Part shown: piece by piece, positions 7,996 to 16,203 of the stretch
How positions within the stretch are numbered: the stretch's first letter is position 1
How the letters are laid out: every line of letters starts with the position of its first letter
The notes under the pieces: model-generated
The model's database searches: none
What the model was told of the DNA's origin: nothing
The model's input: only the letters and a program-made list of their open reading frames with translations
Origin: Eubacteriales bacterium
GTDB taxonomy: Bacteria; Bacillota; Clostridia; Oscillospirales; Oscillospiraceae
Reading direction: 5' to 3'
Length of the DNA stretch: 64,000 nt
NCBI GenBank assembly: GCA_030531505.1
Contig: JAUNNH010000002.1
Coordinates: 113,281 to 177,280 of the forward strand
Made by a program: the position numbers and the translations under genes

Positions 7996-8838
7996 ATGAA
8001 ATACCATATCGAAAAAAACTCTATTCAAGAGACGCTGATCATCCCGCTCTTTGGGCGGCTGATCTGCTCGGAACGCTATCCGGAACTGTTTTCCGACCCG
8101 TCGGCTAAGCGCATCTGCACCATGCTGGACTACGACTTTTCCGAAAAGCGGAAGCTGATGGAGTCCCAGGCGGGACTCTTCGGCGCGCTGGAGGTGGCCC
8201 AGCGGCAGTACGACCTCATGTGGGAAGTGCGGGACTATCTGAAACCGCACCCCGAAGCGGCGGTTGTCAATCTCGGCTGCGGGCTGGACGACACCTTCTC
8301 CCAGGTGGATAACGGCCGGTGCCGGGGCTACAACCTGGACATGCCGGACGTGATCGCCGTGCGAGACGAACTGTTGCCCGCGGGCGAGCGGGAGGAGAAC
8401 ATCGGCTGCGAACTGAATGACCACCGCTGGATGGACCGCATCAACGCATCCCGCGGCGCGGTGTTCTTCGCCTCCGGCGTGTTCTACTATTTTGAAACCG
8501 AGGCGGTCAAGGCGCTCTTCCAGACGATGGCCGCGCGCTTTCCCGGCGCGGTGCTGGCCTTTGACTGCTGCAACAGGCGCGGGGCCAGGATGATGACCAA
8601 GACCTGGCTCAAGGGCGCCGGGATCAAGGACGTGAACGCGCTGTTCTCCCTGGATGACCCGATGACCCTGAAGGGCTGGAGCAAACATTTCGCTGCCGTC
8701 TCGACGAAAAGCTATATGCGCGGCTACCGGGACATCTACCCCAAGGTAAACGCTTTCCACAAGCTGATGATCCGCTTCTGCGACAGTCTGGTGAAGATGG
8801 TGATCGTGAAGATCGCGTTTGGAGAGGAAAAAGCATGA
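7996..8838 (+). CDS. LCM/TcmP-like O-methyltransferase
   Basis: A 280-residue member of the leucine carboxyl methyltransferase family, which includes tetracenomycin O-methyltransferase TcmP. VVNLGCGLDDTF (90-101) is the family's motif I, preceded by the expected long helical N-terminus, and FASGVFYYF follows. Members methylate carboxylates or hydroxyls of small molecules or proteins. Its stop overlaps the next start (ATGA at 8835), coupling it to a thiazoline-hydrolase relative. Confidence 0.78.
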   Translation: MKYHIEKNSIQETLIIPLFGRLICSERYPELFSDPSAKRICTMLDYDFSEKRKLMESQAGLFGALEVAQRQYDLMWEVRDYLKPHPEAAVVNLGCGLDDTFSQVDNGRCRGYNLDMPDVIAVRDELLPAGEREENIGCELNDHRWMDRINASRGAVFFASGVFYYFETEAVKALFQTMAARFPGAVLAFDCCNRRGARMMTKTWLKGAGIKDVNALFSLDDPMTLKGWSKHFAAVSTKSYMRGYRDIYPKVNAFHKLMIRFCDSLVKMVIVKIAFGEEKA

Positions 8839-9464
8839 AATACATGGGAATGCCGCTGGGCATGTGGCTGCTGTATCGAAAGTCTTTCCGGGAGCGCCTG
8901 GTCTCCGTTCTGGGCTGCACCGCATTGGAGGCAAAGGAAATCACCGAAAAGGCAAAACCCAGATACCGGGAGATTATCGAAAAGCTCCCGGAATTTGAAA
9001 AGGGCGACCGCTTCCAGATGAATATCGTGAACTGCGCCCTGCTCTGCGCCTTCGTCCTGAGCATGGAGCGGCGACCGACGGTACAACAGCTGACAGACTT
9101 TTACGCTCAGGCCATGATGACCGCGCCCACCAGGTGGTTCTGCCGGATGAGCGCCAAGCGCAAGTTTACGGACGCGGATCTTCAGGGCATGAAGGATACC
9201 GCCGCCCTGCGGGCCGCCGACCGCAATCCCTATTCCTGGAACATGGACTATCTGCCCTATCCGGACGGCAGCGGCTATGAGGCCCGCTTTACGAAATGCG
9301 GCATCTGCACGCTGATGAAGGAACTGGGCCTGTTTGAACTGACCCCCGCCATGTGCCATCTGGACTACACCATGAGCGAGGCGGGCGGTGTATCTCAATT
9401 CGTACGGCAGTACACCCTGGCAAGCGGCGGGCCGTACTGCGACTGCGGATATAAGAAGAAGTAA
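8835..9464 (+). CDS. L-2-amino-thiazoline-4-carboxylate hydrolase family protein
   Basis: A 209-residue protein of the ATC-hydrolase family, named for opening a thiazoline ring on the way from aminothiazoline carboxylate to cysteine. The conserved C-terminal half shows C155/C158 (KCGIC), C174 and D177 (CHLDYT), TLASGG and C202/C204 (YCDCGY). Many family members probably act on other substrates. A paralogue starts at 17080 with a matching start (MKYMG versus VKYVG), and a third fragment lies at 17712. Confidence 0.78.
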   Translation: MKYMGMPLGMWLLYRKSFRERLVSVLGCTALEAKEITEKAKPRYREIIEKLPEFEKGDRFQMNIVNCALLCAFVLSMERRPTVQQLTDFYAQAMMTAPTRWFCRMSAKRKFTDADLQGMKDTAALRAADRNPYSWNMDYLPYPDGSGYEARFTKCGICTLMKELGLFELTPAMCHLDYTMSEAGGVSQFVRQYTLASGGPYCDCGYKKK

Positions 9465-9505
9465 AAAACCCGGCAGACGCCGGGCAAACATAGGAGGATA
9501 AAGAT

Positions 9506-9766
9506 ATGACTACTACCGGAAAAATCGCACTGTTTGTGGGCGGCACGCTGTTTGGCTCCGCCGGCTTCAAGCTTCTGGGCAGCAAGGATGCCCGCAAGGT
9601 CTATACCCACGCTACCGCCGCCGTGCTGCGCTGCCGCGACCAGGTGATGCGGGACGTGGAAGCCGTGCAGGAGGGCTGCTCAGACATCCTGGCCGACGCC
9701 AAAGCGATCAACGAGGCCAGAGCCGCCCAAGAGGAAAAGTACATCGAAGATACTGCGAAAGCATGA
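9506..9766 (+). CDS. DUF6110-like small protein
   Basis: An 86-residue protein: a glycine-rich hydrophobic N-terminus (ALFVGGTLFGSAGFKLL), then SKDARKVYTHATAAVLRCRD and a charged amphipathic helix ending EEKYIEDTAKA. It resembles DUF6110 proteins, which accompany heavy-metal P-type ATPases; the identification is from memory of the family. It overlaps the ATPase start by ATGA, supporting a role as accessory or membrane-associated partner. AGGAGG precedes the ATG. Confidence 0.65.
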   Translation: MTTTGKIALFVGGTLFGSAGFKLLGSKDARKVYTHATAAVLRCRDQVMRDVEAVQEGCSDILADAKAINEARAAQEEKYIEDTAKA

Positions 9767-11877
9767 GATTTCAGATTCTGCATGAAAGCCGGGGACGCGT
9801 CCGACTGCGGGCCATGCAGCGCTCCATGAGCATGCGCGATGCCGACCTGCTGGAGGCCTGGATCCTGGCCCTGCCCGGCGTCGACCAGGTGACGGTACAT
9901 GAGCGTATCTGCGGCGTGACCATTCTCTTTACCGGGGAACGTGACACGCTGTACAGCGCCCTGTCTCGCTTTTCCTACGAGGAAGCCGAAGAAGAGGCTC
10001 ACGTACTCAGCCCCCACAGTCGCCAGATCAACCGGGAGTACAAGGAAAAGCTGGTCTTCCAGGTGTTGCGGCACTATGGAAAAAAGCTCTTTCTGCCCCT
10101 GCCGATCCGCCGGGTGATCAACACCGTCAGCGCCCTGCCCCGCCTCTGGCTTGCCGCGAAGATGCTTTTGCGGGGCAAGCTGACCGTAGAGGTGCTGGAC
10201 GGCGTGGCCATCGGCGCCTCGCTCCTGACCGGGGACTTCTCCACCGCGGGTTCCGTGCGCTTCCTGCTCTCCCTGGGCGAGACCCTGGACGACTGGACCC
10301 ACAAGAAATCCGTGGACGATCTGGCCAAAAGCATGTCCCTGCAGGTGGACAAGGTCTGGCTTTTGACGGAGGACGGCACCCAGGTAATCGTTCCGCTTTC
10401 ACAGGTGAAGGTCGGAGACCAGATCGTGGTGCACACCGGCCATGTCCTGCCCCTGGACGGCATCCTGGAGCAAGGGGACGTGATGCTCAACCAGGCGTCG
10501 CTCACCGGAGAATCCGTCCCCGTGGCCAAGCGGCCCGGCGCTGCCGTCTATGCAGGCAGCGTGGTGGAGGAGGGCAGCTGTGTCCTGCGGGTGACCCACT
10601 CCGCGGGCGAAAATCGCTATGACCGCATCGTGCGCATGATCGAGGAGTCCGAGCGACTGAAATCCGGCACTGAGGACCGGGCTTACCGCCTGGCGGACAA
10701 GCTGGTGCCCTGGTGCCTGGGCGGCAGCGCGCTCACCTGGCTGCTGACCGGCAACACCGCCCGCGCCGTCTCAGTGCTGATGGTGGATTTTTCCTGCGCC
10801 TTGAAGCTCTCCATGCCCCTGAGCGTCCTCTCTGCCATGCGGGAGGCCGGCCGCCACAAGATCACGGTCAAGGGCGGCAAATATATGGAGATTTTGAGCC
10901 GCGCGGACACCGTGATCTTTGACAAGACCGGCACTCTCACCAACGCCTGCCCCACGGTGCGGAAGGTCGTACCCTTCCGGGGGCAAGATGAGCGGGAAAT
11001 GCTGCGCGTGGCCGCCTGCCTGGAGGAGCACTTCCCCCACTCCGTGGCAAACGCCGTGGTGCGCGCCGCCCGGGAGCGGGGGCTGGACCACCGGGAGATG
11101 CACAGCGAAGTGGAATACGTGGTGGCCCACGGCATCGCCACTAAGATCGGCGACGAGCGGGCCGTCATCGGCAGCCGCCACTTCGTCTTTGAAGATGAGG
11201 GCGCGCAGATCCTGCCAGAGGATCAGACGGCGTTTGACGCCTTGGAACCGGATTGCTCCTGGCTGTACCTGGCCATCGGCGGGCGGCTCTCCGCGGCCAT
11301 CGGCATCTATGACCCGCTGCGCCCGGAAGCAAAGGAGATCGTGAACCTTCTCCACGAGGCGGGACTTCAAAAGGTCGTCATGCTCACCGGGGACAACCGC
11401 TCTGCGGCGGCTGCCATTGCAAAGGAACTGAACATTGACGACTATCGCGCTGAGGTGCTGCCCGAGGACAAGGCGGCCTTTATCCGCGCCGAACAGGAGG
11501 CGGGACGCAAGGTCATTATGATTGGTGACGGCATCAACGACGCGCCCGCCCTGTCGCTGGCGGACGTTGGTGTCGCCATCGGCAGCGGTGCAAGCATCGC
11601 CCGGGAGGTGGCGGATATCACCATCGCGGCGGAGGATCTGCGGGAGCTGGTGCTGCTGCGAACACTCTCCCAAAAGCTCATGGGGCGCATCGACCGGAAT
11701 TACCGCTTCGTGATGGGCTTCAACGGCGCGTTGATCGCCCTGGGGGCTGTCGGCGTCTTTCCGCCGGCCACCTCGGCTTTGCTGCACAACAGCTCGACCT
11801 TGCTTTTGAGCATGGACTGCATGACGCCGCTGCTACGTCAGAAGAAGCTCGCACCGCTCCGTTTCCGCCAAGTGTGA
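9763..11877 (+). CDS. Heavy-metal P-type ATPase with SCALK motif
   Basis: A 704-residue P1B-like ATPase. The N-terminal ferredoxin-like HMA region (1-75) lacks the CxxC metal pair. TGES is at 248-251, DKTGTLTN at 387-394 (phosphorylated Asp387), and GDGINDAP at about 588. The transmembrane metal motif is FSCALKLSMP (343-352) instead of CPC, CPH, SPC or TPC. This variant occurs in a clostridial group of uncharacterised ATPases, so the metal cannot be read from known subgroups. It is coupled to the DUF6110-like gene. Confidence 0.85.
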   Translation: MRFQILHESRGRVRLRAMQRSMSMRDADLLEAWILALPGVDQVTVHERICGVTILFTGERDTLYSALSRFSYEEAEEEAHVLSPHSRQINREYKEKLVFQVLRHYGKKLFLPLPIRRVINTVSALPRLWLAAKMLLRGKLTVEVLDGVAIGASLLTGDFSTAGSVRFLLSLGETLDDWTHKKSVDDLAKSMSLQVDKVWLLTEDGTQVIVPLSQVKVGDQIVVHTGHVLPLDGILEQGDVMLNQASLTGESVPVAKRPGAAVYAGSVVEEGSCVLRVTHSAGENRYDRIVRMIEESERLKSGTEDRAYRLADKLVPWCLGGSALTWLLTGNTARAVSVLMVDFSCALKLSMPLSVLSAMREAGRHKITVKGGKYMEILSRADTVIFDKTGTLTNACPTVRKVVPFRGQDEREMLRVAACLEEHFPHSVANAVVRAARERGLDHREMHSEVEYVVAHGIATKIGDERAVIGSRHFVFEDEGAQILPEDQTAFDALEPDCSWLYLAIGGRLSAAIGIYDPLRPEAKEIVNLLHEAGLQKVVMLTGDNRSAAAAIAKELNIDDYRAEVLPEDKAAFIRAEQEAGRKVIMIGDGINDAPALSLADVGVAIGSGASIAREVADITIAAEDLRELVLLRTLSQKLMGRIDRNYRFVMGFNGALIALGAVGVFPPATSALLHNSSTLLLSMDCMTPLLRQKKLAPLRFRQV

Positions 11878-11911
11878 CGAAAACTGCGCTCTGCTCCCTC
11901 CTTCTTCCTTT

Positions 11912-11941
11912 TCAAAATCAAAGCCTGCGCTTTGATTTTGA
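11912..11941 (+). terminator. Perfect 13-bp hairpin after the ATPase gene
   Basis: TCAAAATCAAAGC pairs perfectly with GCTTTGATTTTGA around a CTGC loop. No U-tract follows; instead GAGGAGA, a ribosome binding site for a 25-codon frame at 11955-12032, begins immediately. It may end ATPase transcription or protect an mRNA end. Confidence 0.45.
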
Positions 11942-11954
11942 GAGGAGAACAGAT

Positions 11955-12032
11955 ATGAAGATTTCGGAAACGTGTCGAAGGAATACAAAGGAGCTTTCTA
12001 ATGAAATACGGGATCCCGGGCGGCTTTGGTAA
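11955..12032 (+). CDS. Short ORF with good SD, unknown
   Basis: A 25-codon frame beginning MKISETCRRNTKELSNEIRD with GAGGAG about eight bases upstream, stopping at 12030-12032. It has no recognisable match and could be the start of a gene cut off by deletion, or a leader peptide. It overlaps the alternative upstream start (12001) of the next membrane protein. Confidence 0.25.
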   Translation: MKISETCRRNTKELSNEIRDPGRLW

Positions 12033-12066
12033 CCTGACAGGACGAACTTCAGAGAGGGCGGAAACC

Positions 12067-12777
12067 ATGGGAAGTGAGCAGATGAACAGAGAAAAAGCGG
12101 AGAGTTGGTTAAAGATCGGGCTGATCGGCGCCCTGCTGACGCTGATCGGAGACTGTTTGATCGGCGCGGCGAAGTTCCCGGACGGAGCGAACATGATCGA
12201 AGGTTATTTTGCTATCGCGCTGGACATGCCCGCCTGGCGGCCGATTCTGGGCGGACTTGTCGGCTTTGTGGGGATCTGTCTGGAATTTCCCGCTCTCATG
12301 ACGATCTATCCGCTGATCCGGGAAACAATGCCCCGCGGCGGCAGCTTTTATATGCTCGCGATGTACGTTTATCTTGCCCTCGGCGGCGGGGCGGTGCACC
12401 TGCCCTGCGGCGCGTTTATGTGGATTTACAAAACCGTTGCGGAAGCAGCCGGTCAGAGCGTCGGTCAAGACATCGCAATGCGGTATTTGCTGACCTTCCT
12501 GCTCCCGGCCGCGGCCGTGTTCGGCGTGTTTTTTATCGGAGCGAGCGTTGTGCAGTTTATCGCCTTTGCAAAGGGCCGCACGCCGTTTCCCAAATGGTAC
12601 TGCGTGTTCAATCTGATGATCGGAAAGGGCGTGTTCAACGCCGTGCGACGGCTTGGCAACACGGCGCTTTGTAACGGGATCGGGACATCCAATATGAGTC
12701 TCGGCGCGATCGTGCTATATACAGCGCTGCTGCTTGGCTGGAAAAAATATGTGGGCGATAGGGAATATGTCCTATGA
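12067..12777 (+). CDS. DUF6796-like membrane protein
   Basis: A 236-residue protein with about six to seven hydrophobic segments beginning IGLIGALLTLIGDCLIG, resembling DUF6796 membrane proteins. The GTP- or heme-type motifs of known enzymes are absent. The start at ATG 12067 (MGSEQMN) is chosen because homologous sequence begins near here; an in-frame ATG at 12001 has a stronger AAAGGAG site and would add 22 polar residues. A distant paralogue is at 14182, again next to an alpha/beta hydrolase and a small membrane protein. Confidence 0.6.
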   Translation: MGSEQMNREKAESWLKIGLIGALLTLIGDCLIGAAKFPDGANMIEGYFAIALDMPAWRPILGGLVGFVGICLEFPALMTIYPLIRETMPRGGSFYMLAMYVYLALGGGAVHLPCGAFMWIYKTVAEAAGQSVGQDIAMRYLLTFLLPAAAVFGVFFIGASVVQFIAFAKGRTPFPKWYCVFNLMIGKGVFNAVRRLGNTALCNGIGTSNMSLGAIVLYTALLLGWKKYVGDREYVL

Positions 12778-12827
12778 GCCTTTTTTGAAAAGGCAGAAAG
12801 CATTTCAAAAAACAGGAGGAAACCATC

Positions 12828-13325
12828 ATGCTTCTGACAATTTTTCTGGCGATCGTCTTCTGCGCGGCGATGGCTCTGATGCTGATATCCTGTGTGGCGT
12901 TTATTCAGGATAACAAGTTCTTTTCCTCGGCTCCCAGGGAAGCGCGGGAAGTGCTGATCCAGCGGGAGCAGGAGCTCTTCTACGGAGCGAGGGCGATCGG
13001 ATGGACGCTTTTTATCATCAGCGTTCTGATGATCCTCGGCGCGGGTGTGATCGCCGTCTGGGACGGCCTCCGAAGCGGCTTCTCGTTCTGGCAATTCTTT
13101 TTGCGTTTTGTGCTGATCCTTACCATTTACAAGATCTGCGACATGGCCCTCATCGACAACTTTCTGCTTTTGAAATTCCACTTCTTCCAGCATTACTACC
13201 CCGAGGCGGCGCATGTGATGGAGGGAAGGAAGTACGGCTTCAACCTCAAAAGCCAGCTGCTGAAGCTGTTTGTGATCTTTCCCGCCGTCTCCGCGCTGGC
13301 GGCCTGGATCTGCACCCGGTTCTGA
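12828..13325 (+). CDS. Four-segment membrane protein, paralogue A
   Basis: A 165-residue membrane protein: N-terminal segment 3-25, two central segments with FWQFFLRFVLILTIYKICDMALIDNFLL between them, and a C-terminal segment ending AAWICTRF. It is clearly related to the broken gene at 16204-16969 (shared FGQFLARF, FFQHYxPE, GYN and AAWICT-F features) and more distantly to 14898-15392. The function is unknown. AGGAGG precedes the ATG. Confidence 0.65.
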   Translation: MLLTIFLAIVFCAAMALMLISCVAFIQDNKFFSSAPREAREVLIQREQELFYGARAIGWTLFIISVLMILGAGVIAVWDGLRSGFSFWQFFLRFVLILTIYKICDMALIDNFLLLKFHFFQHYYPEAAHVMEGRKYGFNLKSQLLKLFVIFPAVSALAAWICTRF

Positions 13326-13390
13326 TCCCACGGGAAGGCTTGTGGCACGGACTCGATGAGACGACAAAAAACAGAGGAGTATCTTTTCCC

Positions 13391-14185
13391 ATGAAATATT
13401 TCGAATTTGGCCGGGAAAACGAGGAATTGATGGTGCTTCTCCACGGCGGCGGGACCAGCTATCTCGGCGTCCTTCCCACCGCGAAGAAGATCGCGGAGAA
13501 ATATCACGTGGTGTTGCTTGCCTATGACGGCTTCAACCCTTCCGAGCCGGAGACGGAGTTTCGTTCTGTGGCCTGGGAGGCGCGCGGCCTGGAGGATTAC
13601 CTCATTGCGAACTACGGCGGCAAGGTGGATATCCTCTACGGCATCTCCTACGGCTGCCGGACGCTGATGCAGGTGCTGGAGGATGACCGCCTGCAGATCA
13701 CCACGACCATTGCCGACGGCATGTCCCTGCGGGACTACCCGGATATCAAAAGCAAGGCGCTGAAAGAGCTCTATCTGTTCTTCTTTACCGGGACCTTCTT
13801 TGTTGTCATGGGCCGGGCGGGCAAGCTGCGCAAGCGCTTTCTCGCGAAGATCACGGGCCGCAGCCCGGAGGAAGCCGACCGGATCCTCTACACGAAAGCC
13901 AGTTGGCGAAGCTGGAAGAATCAGGACAAGTGCCTGATCGGAAAGAAAACGGATTATAGCGTTTTTGCCCGCACGGATATGCACATCTGGTACGGGATCA
14001 GGGGAACCGTGGACAAAAAGCTTTCGGCCAACCTGGATGAGCTGAAAGCAAAAGGCTATCCCTTCACCTGCAGGATCTTTGAAGACATGGGCCACGGCGG
14101 CCTGGTGGGCGAGAACACGGAGCGCTTCATCCAAGAGGTGGAAGCGGTTCACCGGTACTCCAGACAGAAGGAGGAACAAGCATGA
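13391..14185 (+). CDS. Alpha/beta hydrolase
   Basis: A 264-residue hydrolase starting MKYFEFGRENEELMVLLHGGG. HGGG at 18-21 is the oxyanion motif, GISYG at 84-88 holds the nucleophile Ser86, and the likely catalytic His lies in DMGHGG near the C-terminus. The start is set at ATG 13391 with AGAGGAG twelve bases upstream. It is related to the hydrolase at 15406 (both open with LLPG/HGG and a YDGF motif). Coupled to the next membrane gene by ATGA. Confidence 0.75.
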   Translation: MKYFEFGRENEELMVLLHGGGTSYLGVLPTAKKIAEKYHVVLLAYDGFNPSEPETEFRSVAWEARGLEDYLIANYGGKVDILYGISYGCRTLMQVLEDDRLQITTTIADGMSLRDYPDIKSKALKELYLFFFTGTFFVVMGRAGKLRKRFLAKITGRSPEEADRILYTKASWRSWKNQDKCLIGKKTDYSVFARTDMHIWYGIRGTVDKKLSANLDELKAKGYPFTCRIFEDMGHGGLVGENTERFIQEVEAVHRYSRQKEEQA

Positions 14186-14898
14186 CATCTCAGGAACGGG
14201 AGAAGATCACAAAGCGGATGCTGTGGATCATCCCGGCCATGATCCCGTGCATCATCGGCGACTACTGCATGGGCCTTGAGCCGAAGGGCAGCACGGCTGT
14301 CTCCTTCATGATCTCCGCCGGCTGGCTCACGATCGCGGACTGGCGGATCGCCCTGTCCCATATCGGCGGGCTCGTCGGTACTGCGCTGTACATGATCGCC
14401 GCTTTGGCTTTTGTGCGGTATCTGAATGAGAAGCTGGCATGCTGCGGCGACAAATGGGGCCGCCGTTTCCTGAAGCTGTTTATTGTAGGCCTTTACTGGG
14501 GCTGCATGGTTTTTGTGTATTTTCATCTGGCCTGCGGAACGCTGATCCATACATACAATGTCATCTTCGAGGCGGTCGGCGGGGATACGGCGAGGGCAGT
14601 TTCGGCCTGGAATCGGGCTTATCGGGTCCAGGCTGTCCCATATTGGGCCAGCTTTGTCGTGCTGGAGCTCGCCACCACCGTCGGCTGGATCGCCATCATT
14701 TGGAAGGGCGTGCTGCCGCTGAAAAAACGCTGGGTGCTGGCAGCTCCGATGATGATCGCCGGAATCGGGTTTCTGCTGGAACTGATCCTTCCGCTGCCCT
14801 TCAACGGCTTTGCGTCGGGCTTTGAGAGTCTTGGCTGGATCGTGATGTTCCTCGGGGGGATCCGGGCGATCAAGAATGACGAAAAGGAGGCCGACTGA
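14182..14898 (+). CDS. DUF6796-like membrane protein
   Basis: A 238-residue protein with about seven hydrophobic segments (MLWIIPAMIPCIIGDYCMG, then WRIALSHIGGLVG and others), resembling the protein at 12067 in length, IGD motif and segment spacing. It overlaps the preceding hydrolase (ATGA) and the next membrane protein (TGATG at 14896-14900), so the three are probably one functional module. No catalytic motif is visible. Confidence 0.6.
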   Translation: MTSQEREKITKRMLWIIPAMIPCIIGDYCMGLEPKGSTAVSFMISAGWLTIADWRIALSHIGGLVGTALYMIAALAFVRYLNEKLACCGDKWGRRFLKLFIVGLYWGCMVFVYFHLACGTLIHTYNVIFEAVGGDTARAVSAWNRAYRVQAVPYWASFVVLELATTVGWIAIIWKGVLPLKKRWVLAAPMMIAGIGFLLELILPLPFNGFASGFESLGWIVMFLGGIRAIKNDEKEAD

Positions 14899-15392
14899 TG
14901 ATTGCGCTTAAGCTTATCTTGGAAGGTCTTGGTCTGGGCTTCCTGTTGTACCTGATCTGCGCGATCGGTATCCGAAACGGCGCCGTCGGCATGGTGCATT
15001 TGTACGATCAAACGGTACAGGAGCGCGTCGTCGCGCTGGGCCTGACGACAGCGGAGGAGATCCGGAAGCGGAGCGTGCTCTTCAGAAGCCTGTGCCTTCC
15101 GGGCTATCTGATCTACGTACTTCTTTGCGTGTACGCGATCAACGGAGCGAGGGGCTTCTGGCCCGGTTTCTGGCAGGGCTTCGTGATCCTGTCCGTCATG
15201 AATCTGATCGACCGCTTGCTGATCGACGATTATTGGGTCGGTCATACCAAGGCCTGGGTCATTCCGGGCACGGAGGATCTGCGGCCGTATATCACGGTGA
15301 AGGACAAGAAACAGAAATGGATCATGGGAACCGTGGGCATGGCGCTCATCGCCGCCATCCTCTCTGGAGCAATGACTCTGATCCTGAAATGA
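14898..15392 (+). CDS. Four-segment membrane protein, paralogue B
   Basis: A 164-residue membrane protein with hydrophobic segments at about 4-24, 66-84, 90-107 and 142-162. The central FWPGFWQGFVILSVMNLIDRLLIDDY parallels FWQFFLRFVLILTIYKICDMALIDN of paralogue A, placing it in the same divergent family. It is coupled to the DUF6796-like gene upstream and followed 13 bp later by another alpha/beta hydrolase. Confidence 0.6.
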   Translation: MIALKLILEGLGLGFLLYLICAIGIRNGAVGMVHLYDQTVQERVVALGLTTAEEIRKRSVLFRSLCLPGYLIYVLLCVYAINGARGFWPGFWQGFVILSVMNLIDRLLIDDYWVGHTKAWVIPGTEDLRPYITVKDKKQKWIMGTVGMALIAAILSGAMTLILK

Positions 15393-15405
15393 GGAGGATA
15401 TAAGC

Positions 15406-16176
15406 ATGCAATTTGTTGAAATGGGGAACGTATCGGGAAAAACCCTGATGCTGCTGCCGGGGACGGCCTGCGACTATCAGACGAACTTCGCTGCGGTACT
15501 GGACCGACTGGGCGAAAAATATCACCTGATCTGCGTCAACTACGACGGCTTTGACGGGAGAGGGACGGTCTTCCCGGATATGATCACGGTCACGGAGAAG
15601 ATAGAAGAATACATCAAAGAAAACTATAACGGAAAGATTGACGGAGCCATCGGCTCCTCTCTGGGCAGCAGCTTTGTCGGCCAGCTGATCCAGCGGGAGA
15701 ACATCCACATCGACCATGGGATCTTTGGCAGCCCTGATCTCGATCAGAGCGGGCGCCTCAGCGCCTGGCTGCAGTCGAAGCTGGTGGTGCCGCTGCTGAC
15801 CAGTTTCACCAAGAGTGAGAAAAAGATGGCAAAAACCAGGGAAAAACTCAAGAGCTTTTTTGAAATGAACGACGAGACGGCGGATCGCTTTCTGGGCTGC
15901 TTTTCCAAGTTCAGCCCGGAGTCCATCAAAAACGAATATTACACGGACCTGCTCACCTGGCTCAAGGACGATATCCACGTGGAGGGCACGAAGGTCCATT
16001 TCATTTACGCCAACAAAATGGGCGAGAAATATTTGAAGCGTTATAAACAATACTTCCGGGATCCGGAGATCCGGGAATTCGACATGCAGCATGAGCAGTG
16101 GCTCTTCGGCGGGGAAAAGTACACCGCGCCGGTACTGCGGGCGATCGACGAGTTTATGGAGCTTACGGCAGAATAA
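15406..16176 (+). CDS. Alpha/beta hydrolase
   Basis: A 256-residue hydrolase related to the one at 13391. It begins with LLPGTACDYQ where the other has LLHGGGTSYL, shares the VNYDGFD strand, and its nucleophile elbow is GSSLG (83-87, Ser85). MQHEQWLFGGE near the C-terminus contains a candidate catalytic His. GAGGAGG lies ten bases before the ATG. It belongs to the repeated arrangement of hydrolase plus small membrane protein in this part of the island. Confidence 0.7.
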   Translation: MQFVEMGNVSGKTLMLLPGTACDYQTNFAAVLDRLGEKYHLICVNYDGFDGRGTVFPDMITVTEKIEEYIKENYNGKIDGAIGSSLGSSFVGQLIQRENIHIDHGIFGSPDLDQSGRLSAWLQSKLVVPLLTSFTKSEKKMAKTREKLKSFFEMNDETADRFLGCFSKFSPESIKNEYYTDLLTWLKDDIHVEGTKVHFIYANKMGEKYLKRYKQYFRDPEIREFDMQHEQWLFGGEKYTAPVLRAIDEFMELTAE

Positions 16177-16203
16177 AGCCGAAAGAGCAAAGGAGCGGAA
16201 AGA

